A stretch of DNA of 64,000 nt from Lactobacillus melliventris (GCF_013346935.1 NZ_JAAEEB010000004.1:1-64000), one strand, 5' to 3'; numbered from the stretch's first letter, positions 18,857-28,270 are shown. Made by a program: numbers and translations. Notes: generated from the sequence alone by a model not told the origin.

Positions 18857-20779
18857 ATGATAATTGCACAAGGACACGATTTAGAAAAACAATTTGGTGC
18901 CAACACATTATTTAAAAATGTCAATTTTTCAATTGACGCAAATGCCAGAATAGGTCTGATTGGACCAAATGGTGTCGGTAAAACGACCTTGCTTAAGATT
19001 ATGACCGGTGAAGAAGAAGCCACACATGGTGACTTCACCATCAATAAAAATATAGATGTCGGCTATATTGCCCAAGAAAATGGCTTAAATGAAAGTAAAA
19101 CAATTTGGGAAGAAATGTTGTCTGTTTTTACTTCATTAATTAATATGAGCAAAAAAATCACAAGTTTACAGCAAGACATCGCTGCTAACCCTAAAAAAAG
19201 TGATTTGTTAAAACAGTATGACCAGCTGCAATTCAACTTTGAGCAGCAAGGAGGGTACACCTACCAGGCTGATATCAAAAGTATTTTGAATGGCTTTAAC
19301 TTTCCCGAAGAAACTTGGTCCAAAAAAATCGCAAGTCTTTCCGGAGGAGAAAAAACCAGACTTTCATTTGTTAAATTGCTACTGCGCAAGCCTGCTCTGC
19401 TATTACTTGATGAGCCTACCAACTACCTTGATTTAGACACTCTGGACTGGCTGGAAAGTTATCTTAAAAACTATTCTGGTGCTATTTTAGTTGTTTCCCA
19501 CGATCAGTATTTTTTAGATAATTTAGCCACACAGATTTTTGAATTGCAATTTGGCAAATTAACTGTCTTTAAGGGGAATTATTCCGCATACGTTGCTGAA
19601 CGGCAGCTGCGTGATCGTCAGCAAGAAGAAGCGTATGAAAAGCAGCAAGAGCAAATCAAAAAAGACGAAGAATTTATTCAAAAAAATATTGTCAGAGCCA
19701 AAACTACTAAACGAGCACAAAGCCGCCGCAAGCAATTGGAGAAAATGGATAGGATCACTCCGCCAAAACACAAAAGCAAAGTACGCATTAATTTTCAAAG
19801 CGAGCGGCCATCTGGTAAAGAAGTTTTAATTTTACGTGATTTAACAATTGGCTATCCAACAAAAACAATGGTTCACAATATTTCTCTGCAAATAAATAAA
19901 GGCGACCGCGTAGCCGTAATTGGTCAAAATGGTATTGGTAAATCAACTTTACTTAAAACCGTGATGAAGGAGTTAAAGCCAAAAAAAGGTTCAATTAAGT
20001 ACGGTGCATCCCTTGATATCGGCTACTATGATCAAGAACTGCAGGGACTTGATCCAACCAAAACGGTAATCGATACAGTTTGGGATCGGCATAAAACAAT
20101 GCCTGAAAAAGATGTTCGTTCCATTTTAGCCAGTTTTTTGTTTACGGCAAAGGATATTGATAAAACTGTCGGGCAACTTTCAGGTGGTCAAAAGGCCAGA
20201 TTAACATTAACGGTTTTGTCACTAGAACATAACAACTTTCTGCTGATGGATGAGCCTACTAACCATTTAGATCTTGAGGCCAAAGAAGTATTAGAAAAAG
20301 CTTTACAGAATTTTGATGGTACTTTATTGTTTGTTTCTCACGACCGCTATTTCATCAATCAATTAGCTAATAAAATTGTAGAGATCAAAGATGGTACTGC
20401 CCAAGTTTATGAGGGTGACTATAGCTATTATTTAGATGAAAAAAACAAGCAAAATATTGTTTCAGAGAACGAGTCGGCAGCAAATAATACGGCAGCAAAA
20501 GTAGACGAAAATAAAAATAAGCTTTCTTATCAAGAGCAAAAATTGCGCGATTCACAAAAGCGTAAATTGCAAAGAGAAGTTGAAAATACTGAAAATAAGA
20601 TTGAACAACTGGAAAAAGAGCAGGAAGATATTCAAAATCAAATGGCTGATCCTGAAATTGCTACTAACTTCGACAAATTAGGTCCTTTGCAGGAACAGCT
20701 CACTGAGGTGCAAAAACAACTTGCTGAGGCAAATGATGCTTGGGAAAAAGCACTGACTGAACTGGATAGCTTTGACTAA
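18857..20779 (+). CDS. ABC-F family ATP-binding protein (translation factor type)
   Basis: 640-residue protein with two ABC domains and no membrane segments, as in the ABC-F family, which acts on ribosomes. Domain 1 has Walker A GPNGVGKTT and signature LSGGEKTR. Domain 2 has GQNGIGKST and LSGGQKAR, and both have LLMDEPTN/LLLDEPTN Walker B motifs. A basic linker (about 240-310) joins them. The C-terminal 80 residues are a Lys/Glu-rich coiled coil, as in YdiF/Uup-like members. It is on the plus strand, divergent from rex, with AGGTG upstream of the ATG. Nothing suggests an antibiotic-resistance role; a housekeeping ribosome-associated role is more likely. Confidence 0.9.
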   Translation: MIIAQGHDLEKQFGANTLFKNVNFSIDANARIGLIGPNGVGKTTLLKIMTGEEEATHGDFTINKNIDVGYIAQENGLNESKTIWEEMLSVFTSLINMSKKITSLQQDIAANPKKSDLLKQYDQLQFNFEQQGGYTYQADIKSILNGFNFPEETWSKKIASLSGGEKTRLSFVKLLLRKPALLLLDEPTNYLDLDTLDWLESYLKNYSGAILVVSHDQYFLDNLATQIFELQFGKLTVFKGNYSAYVAERQLRDRQQEEAYEKQQEQIKKDEEFIQKNIVRAKTTKRAQSRRKQLEKMDRITPPKHKSKVRINFQSERPSGKEVLILRDLTIGYPTKTMVHNISLQINKGDRVAVIGQNGIGKSTLLKTVMKELKPKKGSIKYGASLDIGYYDQELQGLDPTKTVIDTVWDRHKTMPEKDVRSILASFLFTAKDIDKTVGQLSGGQKARLTLTVLSLEHNNFLLMDEPTNHLDLEAKEVLEKALQNFDGTLLFVSHDRYFINQLANKIVEIKDGTAQVYEGDYSYYLDEKNKQNIVSENESAANNTAAKVDENKNKLSYQEQKLRDSQKRKLQREVENTENKIEQLEKEQEDIQNQMADPEIATNFDKLGPLQEQLTEVQKQLAEANDAWEKALTELDSFD

Positions 20780-21002
20780 AATAATCCATATTTTGGAAAC
20801 GCAACAAAAATAGAAATAAATCTGCCTTCTTGTTTACTATTTCTAAATTTCAACTTACAGTAAATTACCTTGTTAACTATTAATTGATTTTTTGTTTGCA
20901 AAACTTGATAAATTTCTGGCTCTATAAAAAATAAATTGGAAAGGTGTACATGTGAAATCCCGTATTACTCTTTAATTATCAATTAGTTAAGGAGGAATAA
21001 AA

Positions 21003-21407
21003 ATGAAATATATAGCTGACTAAAATATTGTTTTAGACCAACTCATCAATTTATACACCAGCTTCGGTTGGAGTTCTTATACACAAAATTCTCGGGCAAC
21101 TACAAAAGGCAGTGGCAAATTTGCTTTTTGCTATTGGCGCTTAGGTTCATAGTCAATTAGTTGGATTAATCAGAGTAGTTTGGTGATGGTCTGACCATCA
21201 TTTATATCCAAGAGTTACTGGTTAATCCGCTTATCAAAGTCGGGGAATTGGTACGAAAATAATGAATAGCGTATTACAGAATATAATTCTGTCAGACAGA
21301 AGGTTTTGTTGACAGAAAATTCCCTTAAAACGCGCATGTTTTATAAGAGTTGTAATTTTAAGCCGTGTGACAAATAAAATTTGATTGCTTTCTACAAAGA
21401 TTTTTAA
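21003..21407 (+). pseudogene. GNAT N-acetyltransferase pseudogene
   Basis: An AAGGAGG box precedes an ATG at 21003, but the frame hits TAA after six codons. Reading on through several frame changes gives a typical small GNAT protein in order: LDQLINLYTSFGWSSYT, QLVGLIRVV, GDGLTIIYIQELLVNP, then VRQKVLLTENSLKTRMFYKS and LIAFYKDF with a stop at 21405-21407. At least two frameshifts and several in-frame stops are needed, so the gene is dead. The acetyl-CoA loop region is also eroded. Its substrate cannot be inferred. Confidence 0.85.
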
Positions 21408-21413
21408 GGGATA

Positions 21414-21450
21414 ATAAAAAGACTGGGAAAAAACTATCTTTTCCCAGTCT
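21414..21450. terminator. Strong hairpin after the acetyltransferase pseudogene
   Basis: A perfect 12-bp stem (AGACTGGGAAAA and complement) has a T run on the reverse-strand side (TTTTTATT) and only CCTTTG on the plus side. It could end leftward transcripts of the ABC operon, or be the old terminator of the pseudogene. Confidence 0.6.
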
Positions 21451-21626
21451 CCTTTGCTCAATATTTTATCTTTTAGTATTAAGAAGAGCTTACAACAATC
21501 TAATTAACTTTATCATGATACGTACCTTATTACCTAGTTAGAATAGATGATACTTTAGCACTAAAATTTACACAGCAAGGCAAGATATTATTGAATATTA
21601 AATCTGCAAATACTTGTTTAATCAAA

Positions 21627-21656
21627 ATGGGAGACTCTTTTGAAATGAGTCTCCTA
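21627..21656. terminator. Second hairpin, possible end of the ABC operon transcript
   Basis: An 8-bp perfect stem (GGAGACTC/GAGTCTCC) with a 9-nt loop. Flanking T runs are weak on both sides, so termination is only possible. Confidence 0.35.
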
Positions 21657-21815
21657 TTGTGTAATGGTAAGTATGTTATTACTTGTTATATATTTTTACA
21701 CTTAGTTTTAAAAGAATTTTTGGGTAAGTATAATTTAAATAAAACAAATGAATCCTTTAAAGTCATGATAACACTAAATTAGAAGTAAAAATGTTGATTT
21801 ACAAAATATAAAATT

Positions 21816-22985
21816 TTATTCTTTATATTTTATATGACTGGACAGTGAAATCATAATAGTAATTATTAAAATTGAGCAGCACAGTGTTAAAAGCCCTGTC
21901 GTATAGTTCAACTGCACATTTTGATAATTCATTCCTAAATTGCCAGATACTATGTCAACTGCGTTCAGGTAAGTCATTGGCAACCAGGCGCAAATCTTAC
22001 GCAGCGGCTCAACGATCATAGTTGCAATGTTAAGCCCAGGAACAAGTAAAATAGCGATAAGTAATGCTGATAATTTATCACGAAAAATTCGGGCAAGTAA
22101 TTGAACTAAGACAACCTCGAAGATCAAGGTAAGTGCCTGCAATACAATTACTTTAATAATAAAACTGCCAGTAGATACACATTCAATAAGAGTCCTACCA
22201 CCTGTATATTGACCAATGATATAAGGAAAGAACAAACTACCTGTACCAGAAATAAGGGAAGCTACAATAAATAATACTAAATTAATCGCTAAAAAACTAC
22301 CAAGAGTCAGGACTATTCCTGCTATGGTATTCGAAATCATTAAATTATTTTTTTCAAGCGGTAATAACTGCGCCGTATCTAATTTTTGGTGGTAAGAATC
22401 AGTTAAAAGCAAAGTTAATAAAAACAGAGCAACAAGAGTAAATACGTAAGGCAAATATTGCTGATTTAATTGCAGTAAGAACTGCCAGCCTGTTACTGGC
22501 ATATCCTGACTTTCATAAGGCAAAGGCTCATGGCGTAAATAGTTAAAGAATTGCAGCTTTTTCTCTACATTTATTTTTGAATTAAGGCCTGCTGAATCTT
22601 GGCCATTTGATGTAATAGTTTGTTCTTGCTTTTTTTGGTGCCACATAATCGTGTAGGCTTTGCGCCAGTTACCTTTATTTGCCGCATTTAGAATTTGTTT
22701 ATCTTGCTTAACTACTTCTTGGTTTTGCTTAATAGTAGATTTAGTATCATTGTAAATCTCAGTTTTCGATTTTTGTTTATCGTGCTTAAGTAATCTTTGC
22801 TGCCGGTTAATTTCTTTTTGGCGGTATGCAATCTCTGATTTAGACAACGCCTGCAAGGAAAATTGGGGATTAGTGCGTATATTCATGAATAAGACAATAC
22901 CCATTAATAAGAGTATAATTGCTAAGCAAACTGGGGTTAGCTTATTCTTAAATACTTTTTTAAGCTGAAAAGCCAGATAGGACAT
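21816..22985 (-). CDS. ABC-2 type exporter permease, paralogue B
   Basis: 389-residue membrane protein with one N-terminal transmembrane helix (about 14-34), a long Lys/Gln-rich segment of about 130 residues (35-165), then a cluster of about five helices. This is the shape of ABC-2 exporter permeases. It has the same length and layout as the gene just upstream and shares motifs (QLKKVxK near the start, LRHEPLPYES versus LIAHPMPYES, VTGWQFLLQLN versus VTGIQFLLDLN), so the two arose by duplication. Its ATG overlaps the previous stop codon (TAATG). The substrate is unknown; peptide export or bacteriocin self-protection are candidates. Confidence 0.8.
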   Translation of the reverse strand: MSYLAFQLKKVFKNKLTPVCLAIILLLMGIVLFMNIRTNPQFSLQALSKSEIAYRQKEINRQQRLLKHDKQKSKTEIYNDTKSTIKQNQEVVKQDKQILNAANKGNWRKAYTIMWHQKKQEQTITSNGQDSAGLNSKINVEKKLQFFNYLRHEPLPYESQDMPVTGWQFLLQLNQQYLPYVFTLVALFLLTLLLTDSYHQKLDTAQLLPLEKNNLMISNTIAGIVLTLGSFLAINLVLFIVASLISGTGSLFFPYIIGQYTGGRTLIECVSTGSFIIKVIVLQALTLIFEVVLVQLLARIFRDKLSALLIAILLVPGLNIATMIVEPLRKICAWLPMTYLNAVDIVSGNLGMNYQNVQLNYTTGLLTLCCSILIITIMISLSSHIKYKE

Positions 22986-24154
22986 TATGCCAGTCTCCCA
23001 TTTCTATGTGTAACAGTTGTAAGGCGATCAATTAAAAGTACCAACAACAACAATAATATAGAACTTAGTGTTAAGGTAAACACACCATTTGAAAAGTTAA
23101 TCGCGGAATTATCCATTGCATAGGCTGTTTGGTTTGATACAACATTTAAAGCTCCTAAATAAGTACCAGGAAGCCACTGCGCAATCTTCTCTAGCGGAAT
23201 AATAAAAACTGTAACAAAATGACCGCCTAATAAAAGCAATAGCGAAACTAACAGAGTCGGTAACTGGTTATGAAAAATTTTAGCAATTAGCTGTACAAGC
23301 AAAACCATAAATATGAAATTTAAGAGCTGCAGTATAACTGCTTGGGGCAACAATTTGGCAGTCGGAACAATTCCCGGCACCAAGTGGTCGCTAACCAGAT
23401 GGTGAATGATGTAAGGATAGTCACTGCGACCAGTACCAAAAATGCTCGCTGCTCCCCCGAAAACTAATAAGTTTAGTAAAAGAAAAATAAAGCTGACGAC
23501 CACTAACCCAGCAATATTATTAGTCAATGTACTTTGCAAGCGATTAATTGGCAAGACAGTGGAAATGTCAAGACCATTTTTATAAGAACCAGTAAATAAA
23601 TAAGTCAAAATAAATATCATTACCAAACTAAATAAGGCAGGCCAATAGTTTGCATTCAAATCTAACAAAAATTGTATTCCGGTAACTGCGTTATCGCTTT
23701 CATAAGGCATAGGGTGAGCTATGAGATACTTTAAACGCAGTATTACACTTTTATATCCATCTTTTTCATCCGAGCTTAGATCAGTCAATTTGCCTTTTTG
23801 TTCCCTTTTTAATTTGGTCTCATAAACTCGCTTCCAGTGATTATGATTAATATTATCAACAAAGGCTTGATCTTTTCTTAATCCTATTTCAGTTTGTTTG
23901 ATATCTTTTTCAATGGCCTTATATGATTTTCCTTGCGGTGAATATCGTTTGAGTGCTTGACGATCGGCTTGTAAAGCTTGCTTTTTCATGGCAATCTGAC
24001 CCTGAGCATCTCCTTTTAAAGAACCTGTACCCATGAGCTGCGTAGACTTCATGTATAGTAAGCCAAAAGAAATTAATAATAAAATAACCAGTGAAATAAT
24101 TGATAGATTGTGTTTAGTAACTTTTTTAAGTTGCAATGAAAAATATGAGCTCAT
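22985..24154 (-). CDS. ABC-2 type exporter permease, paralogue A
   Basis: 389-residue membrane protein of the same design as its downstream neighbour: N-terminal helix at about 16-34, a basic Lys/Gln-rich segment to about residue 165, then about five helices, the last followed by a short basic tail. It overlaps the ATPase gene by 4 bp (ATGA type) and the next permease by 1 bp, so all three are translated together. One ATPase with two different permeases suggests a heterodimeric membrane pore. I do not recognise the substrate. Confidence 0.8.
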   Translation of the reverse strand: MSSYFSLQLKKVTKHNLSIISLVILLLISFGLLYMKSTQLMGTGSLKGDAQGQIAMKKQALQADRQALKRYSPQGKSYKAIEKDIKQTEIGLRKDQAFVDNINHNHWKRVYETKLKREQKGKLTDLSSDEKDGYKSVILRLKYLIAHPMPYESDNAVTGIQFLLDLNANYWPALFSLVMIFILTYLFTGSYKNGLDISTVLPINRLQSTLTNNIAGLVVVSFIFLLLNLLVFGGAASIFGTGRSDYPYIIHHLVSDHLVPGIVPTAKLLPQAVILQLLNFIFMVLLVQLIAKIFHNQLPTLLVSLLLLLGGHFVTVFIIPLEKIAQWLPGTYLGALNVVSNQTAYAMDNSAINFSNGVFTLTLSSILLLLLVLLIDRLTTVTHRNGRLA

Positions 24155-24774
24155 TGTTCTACCTCGTGCATCATTTGTTTTTGTAAAACGAGCCGGTGTA
24201 AGTTATTCACTTTAATCTCGCTGCTATAGTGGGAGGTTAGAATAATACATTTATTATGCTGAGCTACCTCATCATTTAGTCTCTTATAAAGAATTGCGCG
24301 ACTTTCTTCATCAAGACCGTTAGTGATCTCGTCCATCAAGTAATATTCGGCGCCACTAACTAGGTACATGGCTACAATCAATTTTTGTTTCATTCCAAGC
24401 GAATACTTTTTAATCGGGACTTTGACATACTTACGTACACCCAAGAAATCAAGTTCTTGATCAAGGTCGACATTAGAATGCCATTGTCTTTTCACGAATT
24501 TTAAGTAATCAAGGCTGGTTAAATTGACATTCAACCATTCATTGCTTTCAAAGAAAAAAAGCTTACGCTTATTTTTGGCATACGGCTTTCCGTCCAATAA
24601 GACTTTACCAGAAGAAGCTGGAATTAGATCCGTAACAGCACGCAAGAAACTTGTTTTACCAGAACCGTTTTCTGCAGCAATTTGATAAAATTGACCGGGT
24701 GCAAATTGATAAGAAAAATCGTGCAGGATCGGCTGCCTGGTTTTGAGCGAAAGGTTTTGTACTGTTAACATCAT
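24151..24774 (-). CDS. ABC exporter ATP-binding protein
   Basis: 207-residue ABC ATPase with Walker A AENGSGKTS, a signature of the form YSLGMKQKL (not the common LSGGQ), and Walker B YYLMDEIT. The YSxGMxQK signature is typical of small ABC-2 exporter ATPases, including those for drug or bacteriocin self-protection. Two adjacent ATGs follow AAAGGAG; the second (24771) has the better spacing. It is first in an ATPase-permease-permease operon transcribed leftwards. No regulator gene is adjacent. Confidence 0.88.
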   Translation of the reverse strand: MMLTVQNLSLKTRQPILHDFSYQFAPGQFYQIAAENGSGKTSFLRAVTDLIPASSGKVLLDGKPYAKNKRKLFFFESNEWLNVNLTSLDYLKFVKRQWHSNVDLDQELDFLGVRKYVKVPIKKYSLGMKQKLIVAMYLVSGAEYYLMDEITNGLDEESRAILYKRLNDEVAQHNKCIILTSHYSSEIKVNNLHRLVLQKQMMHEVEQ

Positions 24775-25087
24775 TGTCTCCTTTGTTGAATAGTAAATTA
24801 ATTTAAAAATGATAGGGTTACTATAATTTAGCCTACCATAATTTTATTGTTTTTTGATTAGAAATTTAAACGTATCCCTATTTATTGATAGAAACTTGTT
24901 TGTATTTGAGTTTTATTAATAGTCTATCCGTATAAAATTCATAATCAAATTGATTATCAAATTTTGTATTTTTGAACTTTTTAAAATATGCTAACAGCTA
25001 GGATCATCAATGAATGAAATAAACTAACCATTTGATTTTCTCCCTTACCTGTTTGACTTTATTATATTCAGGTAGGAAAACTAAATT

Positions 25088-25135
25088 AAAAAATGTCACA
25101 TATGACTTTTTAAAAACATATGTGACATTTTTTAT
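25088..25135. terminator. Bidirectional terminator with perfect stem
   Basis: AAATGTCACATATG (25091-25104) pairs perfectly with CATATGTGACATTT (25117-25130). An A run lies on one side and a T run on the other, so the hairpin can act in both directions. No intact gene ends at it. Confidence 0.75.
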
Positions 25136-25307
25136 TTCTTAATACTACTGTCTAAAAGTTCTTGCAATCCGATACTGTAGCTATTCACCAGCTGTCATTT
25201 TGTATACTCTGATCATTTAGTAATTGATACATAAATATAATGTTTAAAATACTTGGGCTCAAAACACATAATGATAAAAAAGAGTCTGGAAAAACTATTT
25301 CAAGAAC

Positions 25308-25334
25308 AATAAAAAGACGTTGAATTCAACGCCT
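25308..25334 (-). terminator. tsaD terminator
   Basis: On the reverse strand GGCGTTG-AATT-CAACGTC forms a stem followed by TTTTTATTG, 42 bp after the tsaD stop codon. Confidence 0.8.
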
Positions 25335-25375
25335 TCTTTCGTATGCTTTTTGTCTTGACCCTGATATTATTTACT

Positions 25376-26425
25376 TTATTGCAGCATTTCGGATGCATAA
25401 GGTAGTTCTAATGATGCATCAGCATCTAAAGTTAGATCAGCAAATTTTCCTTCTTGATATAAATTGTATGCCGCTGCACCAATCATCGCAGCATTGTCAC
25501 CGCAAAGCTTTATATCAGGCAAAATGACTTTGGGCTGAATATTTTGCGGTAAACTTGCTATTTCACTATTCATTCTGTCCCGTAAACCATGGTTAGCGGC
25601 TACACCACCCCCCATGATGAAAGTCTGCGGCTGATACTGCTTAATTGCCCTAATTGTTTTAGTTGCTAAAACATCAATTACTGCGGCTTGAAAACTGGCC
25701 GCTAAGTCATATTTATTTAGTTTTTGGTTAATTTGTTCAGCGTGATGACAAGTATTAATGAATGCACTTTTTAGCCCTGAAAAAGAAAAGTCGTAATCAT
25801 CTTCTTTAATCATTGCCCGGGGAAAATTAAAGGTATCCTGCCCCTGGTGAGCCCATTCATCTATTGTTTTACCAGCTGGATAATTAACTCCTAAAACTCG
25901 GCCGATTTTATCATAAGCCTCTCCTGCCGCGTCATCTCTAGTATCACCAACTATTTCAAAATGGGTCGGGTCTTTTAGTAAAACAATTTCAGTATGTCCA
26001 CCAGAAACTTGCAGTGCAAGAGCCGGATAAGTAATCTCTTCTTTTAATTGTGCTGCCATAATGTGGCCCATAATATGATCAACACCAATTAGTGGGATGC
26101 CTGTAGCCATGGAAGCAGCTTTAGCTGCACTGACACCAATTAACAGGGCTCCGACTAATCCAGGTCCATAAGTTACGGCAATAGCATCGATATCATTCCA
26201 GGTAACTTTTGCTTCACTTAACGCTTCCCTGGTAATTTGCGTTATCACTTCAATGTGATGGCGACTGGCTACTTCGGGAACGACCCCTCCAAAACGCTGG
26301 TGACTTTTAATTTGAGTTGCCACTATCAAGCTTTCAACTTCTCTGCCATTTTTAACAACAGAAGCCGAAGTCTCATCACAAGAACTTTCAAAAGCTAAAA
26401 TCCGGATGTCTTTTTTATTTACCAA
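25376..26425 (-). CDS. tsaD: tRNA t6A37 threonylcarbamoyltransferase TsaD
   Basis: Transfers the threonylcarbamoyl group to A37 of ANN-decoding tRNAs, together with TsaB and TsaE. The 350-residue protein starts near [16 protein letters not shown] and has the metal-binding HIMGH motif, the SGGHTEIV loop and the C-terminal CGDNAAMIG signature. The start is a TTG at 26425, preceded by AAAGGAA, because longer frames would run into the rimI stop region. It is the last gene of tsaB-rimI-tsaD before a terminator. Confidence 0.96.
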   Translation of the reverse strand: MVNKKDIRILAFESSCDETSASVVKNGREVESLIVATQIKSHQRFGGVVPEVASRHHIEVITQITREALSEAKVTWNDIDAIAVTYGPGLVGALLIGVSAAKAASMATGIPLIGVDHIMGHIMAAQLKEEITYPALALQVSGGHTEIVLLKDPTHFEIVGDTRDDAAGEAYDKIGRVLGVNYPAGKTIDEWAHQGQDTFNFPRAMIKEDDYDFSFSGLKSAFINTCHHAEQINQKLNKYDLAASFQAAVIDVLATKTIRAIKQYQPQTFIMGGGVAANHGLRDRMNSEIASLPQNIQPKVILPDIKLCGDNAAMIGAAAYNLYQEGKFADLTLDADASLELPYASEMLQ

Positions 26426-26441
26426 TTTAATTTCCTTTCTT

Positions 26442-26993
26442 TTAGTCACTTGCCAATTTAAGCACCATGTTAAACGCGTTTTGCTTAGAGTCCTGATAAT
26501 AATTGGGCCAGACGAAAGTTGTAACAAAACCTAATTTTTGATATAACTTTTGGGCATTCAAATTATCCTCTCTTACTTCCAGGCTAAGTTCCTCACAGCC
26601 TTTTTCTTGGGCAATTTCAATTACTTTTCTGATTAAATAAGTACCTATGCCTCTTTTTTGCCAAGCGGAATCAACCATTAAATTGGTAATGTGCGCCTTA
26701 CTATTATCAATTCGGACACCAATTAGCCCAACTACCAATTGCGACTGCAGAACAAGTAAATAAAGTGAATTCTTTTTGCCCAATTCAGTTTGAAAAATTG
26801 CTCCGCTCCAAGGCTCCTCTCCTTGATATAAACTTTGCTCAAGTAACAAGATCGCAGAAATGTCCTCAAATTGAGCTTGTCTAATATCCAGGATAGAGTG
26901 CTTTATAATGAATTTTTCTGGAGTAAAGTTAACAAACTTTTTCTTTTGCGCCACAAATAAAAAAGGCCAGAAACACTTAAATTTCTTCCACAT
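26442..26993 (-). CDS. rimI: Ribosomal-protein-alanine N-acetyltransferase RimI-like
   Basis: GNAT acetyltransferase of 183 residues. The acetyl-CoA loop KRGIGTYLI and the C-terminal [13 protein letters not shown] are visible. The first 45 or so residues are a basic extension before the GNAT core. The ATG at 26993 gives the usual MWKKFK-type N-terminus; it overlaps tsaB by 17 bp and has no good ribosome binding site, so translation is probably coupled to tsaB. Its place between tsaB and tsaD is the common Firmicutes order. RimI acetylates the N-terminus of ribosomal protein S18 in E. coli; the substrate here is assumed. Confidence 0.9.
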   Translation of the reverse strand: MWKKFKCFWPFLFVAQKKKFVNFTPEKFIIKHSILDIRQAQFEDISAILLLEQSLYQGEEPWSGAIFQTELGKKNSLYLLVLQSQLVVGLIGVRIDNSKAHITNLMVDSAWQKRGIGTYLIRKVIEIAQEKGCEELSLEVREDNLNAQKLYQKLGFVTTFVWPNYYQDSKQNAFNMVLKLASD

Positions 26994-27723
26994 AGTTACT
27001 GTCAGGTTTGTATGCTTCTCCGGTCTTTTTATGCCAATCAATTTCAGCTTGTGTGCGCCGTAAATAGTTTGGCAACAACTGGTCAGGATCATCGGGTTGA
27101 GCATCCACAGCCAACTTACCTATTAAACCAGCATGAACAATGTTTTGTTTTTCTGTTCCAAAATTAAAGGGAATATTTATCTTTTTGATGGCCTCTTTTT
27201 GTTTTTCAAAGCCAGAACCAACATAAATAACATTTTCCAGATTGTTATCTGCACAATATTCTGCTACTGCGCTTAAAAGTGTGTCAATATGATAGTGCCC
27301 ATCAGGTATTACACATTCAGGACCCCAATCATCTTCCTTATTGACATAAGCACCCGCAAAGTAATTGTCATTACGAGCATCAATCCCAGCCACTATTAAA
27401 GTGTCTTTTTCTGCACAACTAGTTGCCAATGCTTGTAAGGTAGAAATGCCTGCTACACCTTTATGTAAAATGCTGGCAAACATTTTTACTGTCGTAACAC
27501 CAATACGTAAACCAGTGTATGAACCTGGTCCAATTGCAACGGCAAAACGATCAATTTCTGCTAATCTTAGATTATTTTCTTTCAAAATTTCGGCAATTAA
27601 TGGGTCCAAATGTGCGCTGTGATTACGCTGATCAAATTCATTCTTTTCCATAATTACTTTAGCACCATCATTTAAAGCCACACTTAAATTATTTGTCGCA
27701 GTCGACATACTCAAAATTTTCAT
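26977..27723 (-). CDS. tsaB: tRNA t6A biosynthesis protein TsaB
   Basis: 248-residue actin-like (ASKHA) protein that forms a heterodimer with TsaD for t6A synthesis. The N-terminal LSMSTATNNLSVAL phosphate-loop region, NHSAHLDPLI and AVAIGPGSYTGLRIGV are the family signatures. The metal-binding residues of TsaD are absent, as expected for TsaB. It is first in tsaB-rimI-tsaD, with folT 28 bp upstream on the same strand. Confidence 0.96.
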   Translation of the reverse strand: MKILSMSTATNNLSVALNDGAKVIMEKNEFDQRNHSAHLDPLIAEILKENNLRLAEIDRFAVAIGPGSYTGLRIGVTTVKMFASILHKGVAGISTLQALATSCAEKDTLIVAGIDARNDNYFAGAYVNKEDDWGPECVIPDGHYHIDTLLSAVAEYCADNNLENVIYVGSGFEKQKEAIKKINIPFNFGTEKQNIVHAGLIGKLAVDAQPDDPDQLLPNYLRRTQAEIDWHKKTGEAYKPDSNYVEEI

Positions 27724-27751
27724 TCTAAAATATTTTTACTCTTTTCGAAAA

Positions 27752-28270
27752 TTATCTGTTAATCCTAACCCTTGAAATTGCGTTTAAAACAAAATAACTA
27801 ACAATCATTTCCACCCAGGGGGTAATGGCTTCCTTCGGAATTCTTTGAATAAGTGCAACGGAATAGTCAATGCCATATAAAAGGTGAACCCAAAGTGTAT
27901 TTAAGCCGATATTAACAACAACTGTCACTAATAAAGTTGCCAAAATAATGCGCCAAATTTTGACTGGCTTTTGATAAAATACCAAGCCATAAATAAACGG
28001 ACCAATCATTGCACTCAGGGTAAAGCCGATAAAAAAGCCCCCTTGATTACCGAATAAAGCCGATGAAACCAAGTCACTAATTCCACCGCCAACGCTACCC
28101 CAAACAGGCCCAAATAAGAATCCCAGCATTACGCTTCCGATGAAGCCCAAACTTACATGAACAACAGTTGATCCGACTGTAAAACGACTAAGAATGATCT
28201 TCATTGCGACAATAATTCCTAAGAGTACAAGATCACGCAATTCGACCTTAAACATTTCTTTAATAGTCAT
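27752..28270 (-). CDS. folT: ECF transporter S component, folate type (FolT)
   Basis: Substrate-binding membrane subunit of an energy-coupling-factor vitamin transporter. About 172 residues with six hydrophobic segments. ISRFTVGSTVVHVSLGFIGS-type sequence and the FGPVWGSVGGGISDLV segment match the FolT (folate) group. The ATPases and T component (ecfA, ecfA', ecfT) are not here, which is normal because they are shared and encoded elsewhere. An ATG at 28270 is preferred over an upstream GTG (28279). The upstream gap is only 55 bp, too short for a folate riboswitch. Confidence 0.88.
   Translation of the reverse strand: MTIKEMFKVELRDLVLLGIIVAMKIILSRFTVGSTVVHVSLGFIGSVMLGFLFGPVWGSVGGGISDLVSSALFGNQGGFFIGFTLSAMIGPFIYGLVFYQKPVKIWRIILATLLVTVVVNIGLNTLWVHLLYGIDYSVALIQRIPKEAITPWVEMIVSYFVLNAISRVRINR

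Larger units (their letters stand above)
21408..21815. other. AT-rich non-coding stretch with two hairpins
   Basis: Between the pseudogene and the ABC operon there is no supported gene. It contains the strong hairpin at 21414-21450 and a second, weaker one at 21627-21656. An open frame at 21591-21782 has no ribosome binding site and no recognisable content. Confidence 0.6.
24775..25375. other. 600-bp intergenic region with hairpins and a possible gene remnant
   Basis: The part next to the ABC operon should hold its promoter, but I see no clear -35/-10 pair. A perfect 14-bp hairpin lies at 25088-25135 and the tsaD terminator at 25308-25334. On the reverse strand 25132-25232 reads as a short frameshifted peptide (MYQLLNDQSIQND, then QLVNSYSIGLQELLDSSIKK and a stop) running straight into the hairpin. 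This looks like the worn C-terminus of a lost gene. Confidence 0.45.

Noticed and set aside
20780-20860. AT-only inverted repeat (TAGAAATA/TATTTCTA) as ABC-F terminator
   Set aside because: Stem has almost no GC, a large loop and no T run.
21234-21461. 75-codon minus-strand frame
   Set aside because: Antisense to the acetyltransferase pseudogene and across its hairpin.
21591-21782. 63-codon plus-strand frame before the ABC operon
   Set aside because: No ribosome binding site, spans a hairpin and lacks recognisable content.
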